Positions 1 through 8,032 of a DNA stretch of 47,216 nucleotides are shown piece by piece. This DNA comes from DATCTV01 sp964400685 (GTDB lineage: Bacteria; Desulfobacterota; Desulfomonilia; UBA1062): positions 1 through 47,216 of the forward strand of contig CAYNVT010000017.1 of NCBI GenBank assembly GCA_964400685.1, read 5' to 3'. The notes beneath the pieces were generated by a model that worked only from the letters and a program-made list of their open reading frames with translations, was not told the DNA's origin and did no database searches. A program made the position numbers and the translations under genes. Position 1 is the first letter of the stretch. Each line of letters begins with the position of its first letter.

Positions 1-2
1 TG

Positions 3-371
3 CTTCTTGTGATAGGAGACGGCTCGGTCGGCTTCAATTTCATGGAGTTCGAAACAGCAATAAGAAAATGCCTGCCCACAGTTGTTGTGAACAACAACGA
101 CCTTGGATGGGGAATGATAAGACATTCCCAGCAACTCAGAATGGGGCATTCTATAGCATGCGGCACCGAGATCGGCCCTGTAGAATACCAGAAGATGGTA
201 GAGGCGATAGGGGGTCTGGGTATATTTGTCGATAAAATAGAAGACGTAAGACCTGCAATTGAAAAGGCCTTTGCCTCGGGCAAGACCTGCTGCATAAATG
301 TCATGACAGACCCTGCGCCGATAAGCCCGGGAAGTGTTGCTCTGGCTAATATGGGGGCATATAAGGCCTGA
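3..371 (+). CDS. ThDP-dependent enzyme (acetolactate synthase-like), C-terminal part, 5' truncated by window edge
   Basis: Only the last 122 codons are present; the reading frame is open to the window edge. The fragment carries the thiamine-diphosphate/Mg2+ signature: GDGS near its start, followed about 25 residues later by VVNNND, the usual GDG-x(n)-NN arrangement of the C-terminal pyrophosphate-binding domain. Enzymes of this superfamily decarboxylate or carboligate 2-oxoacids (acetolactate synthase, benzaldehyde lyase, benzoylformate decarboxylase). The ending ISPGSVALANMG resembles acetolactate-synthase-like proteins, but substrate cannot be decided from this piece. An MFS carrier follows 118 nt downstream on the same strand, with a GC-rich hairpin between them. 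Confidence 0.85.
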   Translation, partial: LLVIGDGSVGFNFMEFETAIRKCLPTVVVNNNDLGWGMIRHSQQLRMGHSIACGTEIGPVEYQKMVEAIGGLGIFVDKIEDVRPAIEKAFASGKTCCINVMTDPAPISPGSVALANMGAYKA

Positions 372-424
372 ACGAGTTATTAAGTTTGTAGCTGATGAGC
401 TGTTAAGATGTCAGAAAAACTAGG

Positions 425-446
425 GGGACGCGCATCTGCGCGTCCC
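425..446 (+). terminator. GC-rich hairpin after the ThDP gene, possible terminator
   Basis: Perfect arms GGGACGCGCA (425-434) and TGCGCGTCCC (437-446) form a compact hairpin 54 nt after the stop codon. The following bases (TGATTCAAATAAAAT) are not a T-run, so intrinsic termination is only possible, not clear. Confidence 0.4.
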
Positions 447-489
447 TGATTCAAATAAAATCAGATTTCCCGGGATAAGGGAGGCAAGG

Positions 490-1767
490 ATGAAGGACGA
501 ACAGGGCTATCTCGTTTCAAAGCGTTATGCATGGTACGTGTTTTCCCTGCTGTTCCTGCTTTACATGTTCAATTACATGGACAGACAGGTGATCGTATCT
601 CTTTTTCCTTTTTTAAAAGCGGAATGGTCGCTTAGCGATACACAGTGCGGATTTTTCATAGCGGCGGTATATTGGGCGATCATCATTTTCACCTTCCCTA
701 TAGCCCTGCTTGTCGACCGCTGGAGCAGGAAAAAATCAATAGGAATCATGGCCCTTCTATGGAGCGCTGCTACGGCGGCCTGCGCTTTTACCGGCAGTTT
801 TACACAGCTTTTTGTTGCAAGAACTGCAGTCGGAATAGGTGAAGCAGGTTACGCCCCGGGCGGAACCGCAATGATTTCTGCGGCATTCCCGGAAAACAAG
901 CGCGCATTTGCGATGGGCTTGTGGAACGCCTCAATTCCTCTTGGCAGTGTGCTCGGAATAATCGGCGGAGGTATGATTGCCGATCATTTCGGGTGGCGGC
1001 ATGCTTTCGGATGGCTGGCCATTCCCGGGGCAATCGTGGCCCTTCTTTTCTTTCAGATCAGGGATTACAAGACCGTTAATCTTACAAAGACAACAGAGCC
1101 GGGCAAAAAAGTTTCGATGGGTTTTAAAGAAATCAGCCGTGATTTTATACACAAGCCGTCGCTCATATTTGCATATCTCGGGTTTGCCGGCAGCGTCTTT
1201 GTAACTACCTCGCTTATAAGCTGGCTTCCAACTTATTACCACAGGCTTGAAGGGCTTCCGATGACCCAGGCCGGTACCAAAGGCTCACTTGTTCTGCTTC
1301 TTGCAGTGATAGGGACTCCGCTGGGAGGTTTTCTGGCAGACCGCTGGCTTAGGATAAGGGAGAATGCCAGGCCGTTATTTTGTGCTGCTACTTCGGCAGT
1401 TACCGCTGTTACGCTTTTCATAGCCTTTTCTGTCGTAGGCGATAATCTGGAATATCCGATACTTCTTTTCGCCGGCATGGCGGGATCGGCTTTTATCCCT
1501 GCCGCTGTCGCAATCACTCAGGATGTCGTTCATCCGGGTGTACGGGCGGTTTCCTATTCTTTATGTGTAATCGTTCAGCATCTGCTGGGAAGCGCGCTGG
1601 GCCCGATATTTATAGGTGCCATGTCAGATAAATACGGTCTTGTGACTGCCCTTAAATTTCTGCCTATATTTTCTCTGATTGCAGGAATAATGTTCTTCAT
1701 GGGCTCTTTCTGGTATGTTAGGGACTATGCAAAGACAGAAAAAGTGGCAGTTGAGATCCAGGAATAA
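490..1767 (+). CDS. MFS transporter (anion/organic-acid type)
   Basis: A 425-residue inner-membrane carrier of the major facilitator superfamily, with about 12 hydrophobic segments in the usual 6+6 arrangement. Visible family motifs are NYMDRQ in helix 1 (residues 28-33), the loop 2-3 motif LLVDRWSRKK (73-82), RTAVGIGEAG in helix 4 (111-120) and WRHAFG near residue 168. These are typical of the anion:cation symporter/spinster-like branch, whose members move organic acids, sugar acids or lipids. The start is supported by GGGAGG a few bases upstream. The ThDP enzyme upstream and the convergent aldolase downstream suggest uptake or export of a carboxylic acid used by those enzymes. That substrate is inference only. 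Confidence 0.85.
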   Translation: MKDEQGYLVSKRYAWYVFSLLFLLYMFNYMDRQVIVSLFPFLKAEWSLSDTQCGFFIAAVYWAIIIFTFPIALLVDRWSRKKSIGIMALLWSAATAACAFTGSFTQLFVARTAVGIGEAGYAPGGTAMISAAFPENKRAFAMGLWNASIPLGSVLGIIGGGMIADHFGWRHAFGWLAIPGAIVALLFFQIRDYKTVNLTKTTEPGKKVSMGFKEISRDFIHKPSLIFAYLGFAGSVFVTTSLISWLPTYYHRLEGLPMTQAGTKGSLVLLLAVIGTPLGGFLADRWLRIRENARPLFCAATSAVTAVTLFIAFSVVGDNLEYPILLFAGMAGSAFIPAAVAITQDVVHPGVRAVSYSLCVIVQHLLGSALGPIFIGAMSDKYGLVTALKFLPIFSLIAGIMFFMGSFWYVRDYAKTEKVAVEIQE

Positions 1768-1773
1768 AATTTA

Positions 1774-1802
1774 AGGCAACCCGTACATCGAACGGGTTGC
1801 CT
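1774..1802. terminator. Bidirectional terminator between convergent MFS and aldolase genes
   Basis: Perfect 11-bp arms AGGCAACCCGT (1774-1784) and ACGGGTTGCCT (1792-1802) around a 7-nt loop. On the minus strand the stem is followed by TTAAATTTTATT, a usable T-rich tract for the aldolase gene. On the plus strand the tract is weaker. It sits exactly between the two stop codons. Confidence 0.75.
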
Positions 1803-1813
1803 GTCTTAAAAGG

Positions 1814-2815
1814 CTATTCTTCCTCTATTGCTTCGTCATAAAATGAGACGAAGTCGGTGCGGTTCTTGTCGATGAAACTCATGGCCGGGCGCGGATGAAT
1901 GTTGAGCTGACCTGTGATCATGTATGGGATGTCAAAACCCCATGATATCTTTTGCCTAAGAGGTACGATGTGATCCTGGATGCATTTGATAATCGGCCTT
2001 TGATGGAACTTTGGATTCTTGAGAAAACCGAGCAGAAGCTCGATCGGACAGTTACCTGCACCTCGGCCCAACCCTGCAACTGTCGCGTCCAGGAAGCTTG
2101 CGCCCAGTATGAGTGCTTCGACTGTATTGGCATATGCCAGCTGCTGGTTGTTGTGGGTATGGATCCCCACCTGTTTGCCTGATGCCCAGGCATATTTAAG
2201 ATATTTTCGCGTAAGTGCCTGGATGTCTTCCGAATACAGAGCACCGAAGCTGTCGACAAGATAAATGACTTTTACCTCGCTCTGTGCGATTATTTCAAGG
2301 GCCTCGTCAAGCTCATGCTCCCTGATCACCGAGATTGCCATGAGGTTAAGCGTCGTCTCATAGCCCTTGTCATGAATGGCTTTTATCATATCCAGGGCAG
2401 TGGGGACCTGGTGTATGTATGTTGCCACGCGGTACATATCTATCACGCTCTGGGATTTCTGAAGAATATCCTCATGATAATCCGTGCGTTCGGCATCCGC
2501 CATTACTGAGAGCTTCAGGTCTGTCTCGTTGTCGCCCACGATACGCTTGACATCATCTTCGCTGCAGAATTTCCATGTGCCGAATTCGGACGGGGAGTAA
2601 ATTTTCCTTGAGCCCTTGTAGCCTATTTCCATATAATCGATGCCTGCTGCAACGCAGGTGTCATATATCGCCTTGACGAATACGTCATCGAAGTTGCAGT
2701 TGTTGATGAGGCCGCCGTCGCGGATAGTACAGTCAAGCACTTTTATGTCCGGCCTGTAGGTCAGCCAGGTGCCTTTTTTTTCAGTACAGTTGCCTTCTGA
2801 GGTTCTCTTTTCCAT
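1814..2815 (-). CDS. DRE-TIM metallolyase family aldolase (HMG-CoA lyase / 4-hydroxy-2-oxovalerate aldolase-like)
   Basis: A 333-residue cytosolic TIM-barrel enzyme. The metal/substrate signature DCTIRDGG is at residues 28-35, the metal-binding HTHNN at 219-223 and the glycine loop GLGRGAGN at 248-255. All belong to the HMGL-like/DRE-TIM superfamily, which makes or breaks C-C bonds next to a 2-oxoacid or acyl-CoA using a divalent metal. It lacks the C-terminal domain of isopropylmalate or citramalate synthases, so an aldolase/lyase is the better guess. The start has AGGGAG six bases upstream. It converges on the MFS gene. The AT-rich four-gene cassette lies immediately upstream on the same strand and no terminator separates them, so read-through from the cassette is possible. 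Confidence 0.8.
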   Translation of the reverse strand: MEKRTSEGNCTEKKGTWLTYRPDIKVLDCTIRDGGLINNCNFDDVFVKAIYDTCVAAGIDYMEIGYKGSRKIYSPSEFGTWKFCSEDDVKRIVGDNETDLKLSVMADAERTDYHEDILQKSQSVIDMYRVATYIHQVPTALDMIKAIHDKGYETTLNLMAISVIREHELDEALEIIAQSEVKVIYLVDSFGALYSEDIQALTRKYLKYAWASGKQVGIHTHNNQQLAYANTVEALILGASFLDATVAGLGRGAGNCPIELLLGFLKNPKFHQRPIIKCIQDHIVPLRQKISWGFDIPYMITGQLNIHPRPAMSFIDKNRTDFVSFYDEAIEEE

Positions 2816-2932
2816 ACAAACTCCCTAATTATATTCTTTCGTAAGCTGTAGTCACATCAAGAGGTGCAAGTTAATACAACTGCCATTTCATCAGATTTTA
2901 ATCAAGAGTAAAACAATGTAAGGGAATTGATA

Positions 2933-4801
2933 TCAAATTACTTCGCAACTGTTACAAAAAATAGAATCGTCCTTTTTCACTTTATAATGAGTAAAAAGCG
3001 TTTTTATCTTCAGGGTATATTCTGAAAGATCAATATTACTAAAACAGTCCTTTTCTATAATAGGCAATGCAATCTCTTTTTCGTCATCGGTTAATGAATA
3101 GAAAAGTGTTCTCCATTCATTTGTGTAACCGTTACCTTTAAAGTGAAAACGGTGGAGGATATATTCATCAGGCATATATAACAGTTCAAAATATTTCTCT
3201 TTTGTACTTCCAAATGCTTCTTCAAAAAAGCTTCTGCTTCTTCCGATTTTCCCTTTCGTAGAATTTAAAATAATCTGAATTGCTCGGATAAATTTTCTAT
3301 TCCAATGTTTACCAAGGTAATTTCTATTTTTAAAGAAACCATCATGATCATTAATTGGATTATATTTCATAGGAAAAGAATAAATACTTATATCTAGCTC
3401 TTCGGAGAGTTCAATGTTTATTTTCAGTCGCTGATAAAGCTCTATAGGTTCTTCTTTGTAGTTATAAAGCAGATAATTGGAAAGATTTTTAATCCCATAT
3501 TTTGCTGAGAGGTATACTGCATTCATATACTGTTTTTTGAAATTCATGTTGTCAAAGGCAATACGTAAAGGCTTAATTGGAATTTCACTAAGGAGCCTCA
3601 TTTTAGCTTCGTCTATTAAACGAGCATCAACACCCTGATTGAAATCGACAAATCTGGTTTTTGGTATTTGTCTAGTGAACTTGTTATAAATGCCAGAAAG
3701 CTTGGAGTAGGCTTTGAAGAGTTGTTGTTTGCTAGCAATATAAGAAGGCGAAATATCTAATTCACTAATAACTTTGAGATATTCGTTATAATCTGGCCCT
3801 TTCACCCTTCGCACTAGGTCTAAGATTATTTTCTGCGTAAGTTTTCTGTATGCAAAATCATTGATACCTCTTTTAAGATTTTTGATGGCAAGATCGAGTT
3901 TATTCGGTTCGATGTGAGTCGCACCTTTGTAAAATCCTGCCCTTTTAATATCTGAGATAATATCTTCAAACCTATCAGAGGCAAGTACATTATTGTCGAG
4001 TAAAAGCAATTTCCTTTTGGGTCCGTATACTCGCTCAATTTTTTTTATTTTCCTACTGATCGGAAGGTACGACTTAAATTCGGGTTCAAGTGATGGAACT
4101 GCGCAGAAAGGACATTTCCTTTTACAACCACGAGTCATGTACCCGTAGTAAGCATCAGACTCAGGATATTCATAATCAATTTCTTCAAGAATCGAGTAAT
4201 CAAGAGGTAATTTATCAATGATTATATTATTGTCACTATCAAGTATCTTCGGCTTATCAAGAAGCCCTTTAATTGGTATTATGCCTGTTTCAGCTTCTAG
4301 CTCTTTAGCGGCTACAGTTGAAGCAATGCCACCGACAAAGAGCCCTGATTCATCTTTAACTAATATCTTTGCGTAGTTGATAGTATCAACAATTTTATCC
4401 CAGTAGAAAGTAAAAAGAGTTGTTACATAGATCCTATCCCATTTAAATTCATCGGGAATTTCATGTTTTTTAATAAATCCATTGTAATGCTTTATCCATT
4501 CCAGCAAAGCTGGTTTGAATGAGTGAGTATCAAAGATGAACTCATAACCCTTCACGCTATTTTTTTGAATTATTTGAACTAGGGCTGATTTATAGATTTT
4601 CCAGTTTGTACCTGGATCAATCTTTGAAAAACGAGAAACAGCTTCCTCTGCAAAAACATCAAGGATAAGATTTTTTATGTCACCCTTAAAAAAACGTACA
4701 GAATCACCACGATCTCTATGATAGGTAGATATCTTCATAAGACCCATGGGGGGGTATTTATTTTTATAGTCAGGTTCGACTAGTAAGATTCTTCTACTCA
4801 T
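2933..4801 (-). CDS. Large radical SAM protein of the NurA-HerA-GHKL cassette
   Basis: A 622-residue protein. Residues 1-40 (ILLVEPDYKNKYPPMGL and following) look like the Rossmann-type N-terminus of B12-binding/radical SAM proteins. The [4Fe-4S]-SAM cluster motif is Cys226-x3-Cys230-x2-Cys233. Barrel strands follow: LLLLDNN (265-271) and FVDFNQGVDARLI (384-396). Between these strands lies a roughly 90-residue lysine-rich stretch (about 291-382) that looks like an insertion in the barrel. The last residues hold a CxxC (616, 619) that might bind zinc or a second cluster. Its start overlaps the stop of the preceding GHKL gene as ATGA, so the two are probably translationally coupled. The substrate is unknown; modification of nucleic acid or a nucleotide is inference from the neighbours. 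The gene is AT-rich compared with the flanking chromosome. Confidence 0.8.
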   Translation of the reverse strand: MSRRILLVEPDYKNKYPPMGLMKISTYHRDRGDSVRFFKGDIKNLILDVFAEEAVSRFSKIDPGTNWKIYKSALVQIIQKNSVKGYEFIFDTHSFKPALLEWIKHYNGFIKKHEIPDEFKWDRIYVTTLFTFYWDKIVDTINYAKILVKDESGLFVGGIASTVAAKELEAETGIIPIKGLLDKPKILDSDNNIIIDKLPLDYSILEEIDYEYPESDAYYGYMTRGCKRKCPFCAVPSLEPEFKSYLPISRKIKKIERVYGPKRKLLLLDNNVLASDRFEDIISDIKRAGFYKGATHIEPNKLDLAIKNLKRGINDFAYRKLTQKIILDLVRRVKGPDYNEYLKVISELDISPSYIASKQQLFKAYSKLSGIYNKFTRQIPKTRFVDFNQGVDARLIDEAKMRLLSEIPIKPLRIAFDNMNFKKQYMNAVYLSAKYGIKNLSNYLLYNYKEEPIELYQRLKINIELSEELDISIYSFPMKYNPINDHDGFFKNRNYLGKHWNRKFIRAIQIILNSTKGKIGRSRSFFEEAFGSTKEKYFELLYMPDEYILHRFHFKGNGYTNEWRTLFYSLTDDEKEIALPIIEKDCFSNIDLSEYTLKIKTLFTHYKVKKDDSIFCNSCEVI

Positions 4802-6330
4802 TTAAATTTTTCTTCAATTTTCGTAATAAGGTTTGTGGCAAGATCAGGGGTAAGGACAATCCTGATTACCTCATATATTTCAGAAACCAACTTGCGTTCT
4901 TTCTTTGTAAGTTTTGATAATTTGTCTGTCTGCCAAGTTGGTTTGTCAATATCTGTCTTTTCGATTGTTTTAATGTTGTTAGGTTTATTGCCCACAACTC
5001 GGCTGAAGATCTTTTCCAGCGCAGAGTTTGCTTGAGCTTTTTCCTTAATTTTATCTAATTCCTTGACTGCTTTTAAAGCTTCTTCATTACCTTTCTCAAT
5101 TTTTTTTTGATATTCATCATATTCTTTCGAACTAACGAATCCTGAAGCTGTTTTTTCCTTATATTCTTGTTTAAGTTCATCTAGATTATCTAATTTTTTC
5201 TTGGCAGCATTTATCGTTGAAGCTGCATGTGTTAATCTATGAAGATCATTGTCAATAAATGCTTTAACTTCGGTTTCAAAATTCTTTAGCATTGTATTTT
5301 CATCAAAATAATCGCGTCTACCATTTGGAACAAGTTCGGGATCTACAATATGTAATTCACCAATGAAATAAAAATGGAAACGGCGATCTTTCCATAAGCG
5401 TTGCAGAGTGTCATCCTCACCGATTTGAATATTACCTTTTCTAATGCGAATTCCACGAGCAACGTTACATGCTTGTATTTGTTGTAGAACACTTGAAATT
5501 CCATGCCAACCAAAAGCAATTAATTCTTTGCCATCCTTAATCTCAAAGAATTTTATATCTAAGATATCATCAAGAGCTTTTTTAGAGCCATTTGACTCTG
5601 TGTATATTTTTGTTGAATATGGTTTATAAATTTGTTCTGTATCGATGTAGATTCTATATTCATCAATATTAATATTCTTTTCTTTGAACTTATCATATAT
5701 TTGCGACTTGAAAATAAATGTATTTGCGAATGGAACTGGAGCAACCATTGACAAGTAATTTCTAACATATGAAACATCTAGTAATTTATTATTTGTAACA
5801 CCATTAAGTTTTACTCGAAAATAATGGACATTTTCACTTTCAGAGTTTTCTTGTGAGAATGAAACAACATCAGCAATAAGCTCATGAGCTTCCTTCTTGA
5901 TATCATAATCAGTTAGAGTCTTTCTTAATAGCTTTGAATTCCATTTCAATATCGATTTTGTTTTTTCATCTTTTGCAGTAGTTTCAAAAACTAATTCATC
6001 ACAATAAGCTAAACCTCCTAATCTACCAATACCCCGGAAACCTTTCTTTTTCTTTCGGTCCTTCTCGGATTCAGCAATACTAGTAAGCGTATCCCATGCT
6101 TTCTCTGCACTCACTCCTGTTGCATTATCTTCAATCACAACACTTTTCTCTCGGTTATCAAATTTGATAAATATTTCACCATCATTTCGTGAATTAAAAA
6201 GTCCAAGTTCAACAGCGGTGTCAATTTGATCAGCAGAATTTTGCACATATTCACGGAACATAAACAACGGATTTATATACATACCTGTAGTTAAAATCTC
6301 GATTATATTTTTTCCAATTTTTACATTCAC
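4798..6330 (-). CDS. GHKL (Hsp90-like) ATPase of the cassette
   Basis: A 510-residue protein with an N-terminal Bergerat-fold ATPase. The N box is REYVQNSADQ (residues 26-35, with Glu27 and Asn31). The G1 box is EDNATG (67-72). The G2 box is GFRGIGRLGG (97-106), preceded by a run of lysines. The nucleotide site therefore looks intact. A middle domain follows to about residue 370, then a charged coiled-coil-like region (about 370-460) and a helical tail. Hsp90/MORC/MutL-type ATPases dimerise on ATP binding and act as clamps or switches; several anti-phage systems carry one. It lies 14 nt after the HerA-like gene and overlaps the radical SAM gene by ATGA. I infer an ATP-driven sensor or clamp in the complex. 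The client is unknown. Confidence 0.8.
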   Translation of the reverse strand: MNVKIGKNIIEILTTGMYINPLFMFREYVQNSADQIDTAVELGLFNSRNDGEIFIKFDNREKSVVIEDNATGVSAEKAWDTLTSIAESEKDRKKKKGFRGIGRLGGLAYCDELVFETTAKDEKTKSILKWNSKLLRKTLTDYDIKKEAHELIADVVSFSQENSESENVHYFRVKLNGVTNNKLLDVSYVRNYLSMVAPVPFANTFIFKSQIYDKFKEKNINIDEYRIYIDTEQIYKPYSTKIYTESNGSKKALDDILDIKFFEIKDGKELIAFGWHGISSVLQQIQACNVARGIRIRKGNIQIGEDDTLQRLWKDRRFHFYFIGELHIVDPELVPNGRRDYFDENTMLKNFETEVKAFIDNDLHRLTHAASTINAAKKKLDNLDELKQEYKEKTASGFVSSKEYDEYQKKIEKGNEEALKAVKELDKIKEKAQANSALEKIFSRVVGNKPNNIKTIEKTDIDKPTWQTDKLSKLTKKERKLVSEIYEVIRIVLTPDLATNLITKIEEKFK

Positions 6331-6344
6331 AAAATATCCTCTGG

Positions 6345-8015
6345 TTACTTAAACTGCTTATATACAGGTTTTGGAAACTTGATATTCAACATAGATCTGA
6401 ATATAGGATTTTGGAGGATATATTCCCCCTGGTTGAGCCGAGTCATCATGTTTTTGTATACATTTGGAACAAATCGATAATCATTTTTTGAAATTTCAAT
6501 TGCGTTGGTTCGACCATATGCATGTGTAGAACAGTTACCTTTAATTCGATCGTGAATTGCACTTTTGAATTGTTCTGCAGAGAAAAGAATAATGCCCAGA
6601 GAACGGCCACGCTCCGTTATATCAATCAATTGACGCAATATAGGTGAATTTTTGGGTATATCGGAAGATGCATACTTATTGAGCTCATCAATAAAGATAA
6701 TGATTTTTGTTGGTATGTCTGCTTCTTCCACACCCTCTACTTGTCCCAATTTCAAGTCATATATGGCACGTATAACGTCACCAAATACGAAACCTTGCAT
6801 GTTCTCATCCAGTTTAGCGATATCAATAACATGAATCTGATTTGCACTAATTCCAGAGATAGCTTCTTGAAGTCTTGTTTCTTGATTTTTTGAGTCAACT
6901 CTTGATGCAAACATTGGATTTGAAAGTGCTCTATTACATATCCGCTTAAATTTTCTCCAACTGGCTACAGAAATCTCTTTATCTGAACGATTTGATCCTG
7001 CTTTACAATATTCATCAATTTCAACCTTGAAATCGTTCCAGTTTCTTATTGTACCAAAACGTCCTTGTTCAGACTGAATATAATTACAAATTGAATCCAT
7101 TGTCTGACTCGGATCATCAATGTTTGAAAAAAGCATATCAAGACTACCCTTGTCATTTTCATAAATATACTTGTAGAAATATGCCTTTTTATCAGCAAGT
7201 TGAGAATCTACAAGTTCCTTGCTTGCATACGTACTGGAACCAATTACTGAGTAGGGATAATAGTAATTAACCTTTTTAAAAGGTGATGCCTCCATTCCGA
7301 GCATTTCGTAAATGCGCCGATCAGTATCATCCAAGTCAACATTAGTTTCGTCTATAGCGAGAAGATCCCTTCCTTTTACATTGAGAACAACAAAAGCAAC
7401 ACTATCATCTTTTAAATCATCATCGTCATCCGATAGGTTGAGGAATTTTTCTTGAATAGATTTCAATAAAAACATTGTATAAGATGTTTTTGATGCAAGA
7501 CCTGAAATACCAGAAATATTGAGATGGGCACCTTCAGGTCCAATAATAAATTTAGAATTAAAATGAACAGGTAATGTAACTTTTTCCTTACCTTCGTACT
7601 CATACATTTCAATATATCCACATGGTAGCTTATTTTTAATATTGCTCAAACCAAGAGCTTGTTCAATTTCAACTTTGTCAGCAAGACTTACAGAGCTTCC
7701 ATCAAGAACTGGTGTATAAACGTTCCCTGTATTTCCAACAACTCTGGCTCGTACATAATTCATACCTATTCTATGAGTATTTATATTACTTAATACGTCA
7801 CCAAAGTCATTCGAGACAAAACTGCTCAGATAACTTGCTGTATCCGTTATATGAGAAATCTCCTCGACTACGCCGAAGGTTGTCGAATCATTTAAATGCT
7901 CTACCTTGACAACATCAAATGGGCTTAAAATCCGATCTTTCATTGTCCAGAAACAGAATTCATCGATTGTTGTTGGGATCTTTTCAGTAGCAGACACTTT
8001 ACCAATTATTTTCAT
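6345..8015 (-). CDS. HerA-like DNA translocase ATPase (HAS-barrel + RecA-like domain)
   Basis: A 556-residue protein. Residues 1-110 resemble the HAS barrel of HerA (IGKVSATEKIP, SPFDVVKVEH). The RecA-like core starts near residue 155. Its P-loop region NISGISGLASKTSYTMFLL (Lys176, Thr177) is a variant with Ser instead of Gly before the Lys. A strong Walker B, KIIIFIDELNKY (437-448, Asp443-Glu444), precedes RGRSLGIILFSAEQF (469-483), the arginine/sensor region typical of HerA. HerA hexamers pump DNA and couple to the NurA nuclease for end resection; relatives serve in anti-phage systems. A large insertion (about 190-390) separates Walker A and B. The NurA-like gene ends 17 nt upstream and the GHKL gene starts 14 nt downstream, so one operon is likely. 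Confidence 0.82.
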   Translation of the reverse strand: MKIIGKVSATEKIPTTIDEFCFWTMKDRILSPFDVVKVEHLNDSTTFGVVEEISHITDTASYLSSFVSNDFGDVLSNINTHRIGMNYVRARVVGNTGNVYTPVLDGSSVSLADKVEIEQALGLSNIKNKLPCGYIEMYEYEGKEKVTLPVHFNSKFIIGPEGAHLNISGISGLASKTSYTMFLLKSIQEKFLNLSDDDDDLKDDSVAFVVLNVKGRDLLAIDETNVDLDDTDRRIYEMLGMEASPFKKVNYYYPYSVIGSSTYASKELVDSQLADKKAYFYKYIYENDKGSLDMLFSNIDDPSQTMDSICNYIQSEQGRFGTIRNWNDFKVEIDEYCKAGSNRSDKEISVASWRKFKRICNRALSNPMFASRVDSKNQETRLQEAISGISANQIHVIDIAKLDENMQGFVFGDVIRAIYDLKLGQVEGVEEADIPTKIIIFIDELNKYASSDIPKNSPILRQLIDITERGRSLGIILFSAEQFKSAIHDRIKGNCSTHAYGRTNAIEISKNDYRFVPNVYKNMMTRLNQGEYILQNPIFRSMLNIKFPKPVYKQFK

Positions 8016-8032
8016 CAGCCTCTCCTAATCTG

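Noticed and set aside
2816..2932. Attachment site or direct repeat at the left island border
   Set aside because: I found no repeat shared with 9221-9453 and no tRNA end; nothing supports site-specific integration.
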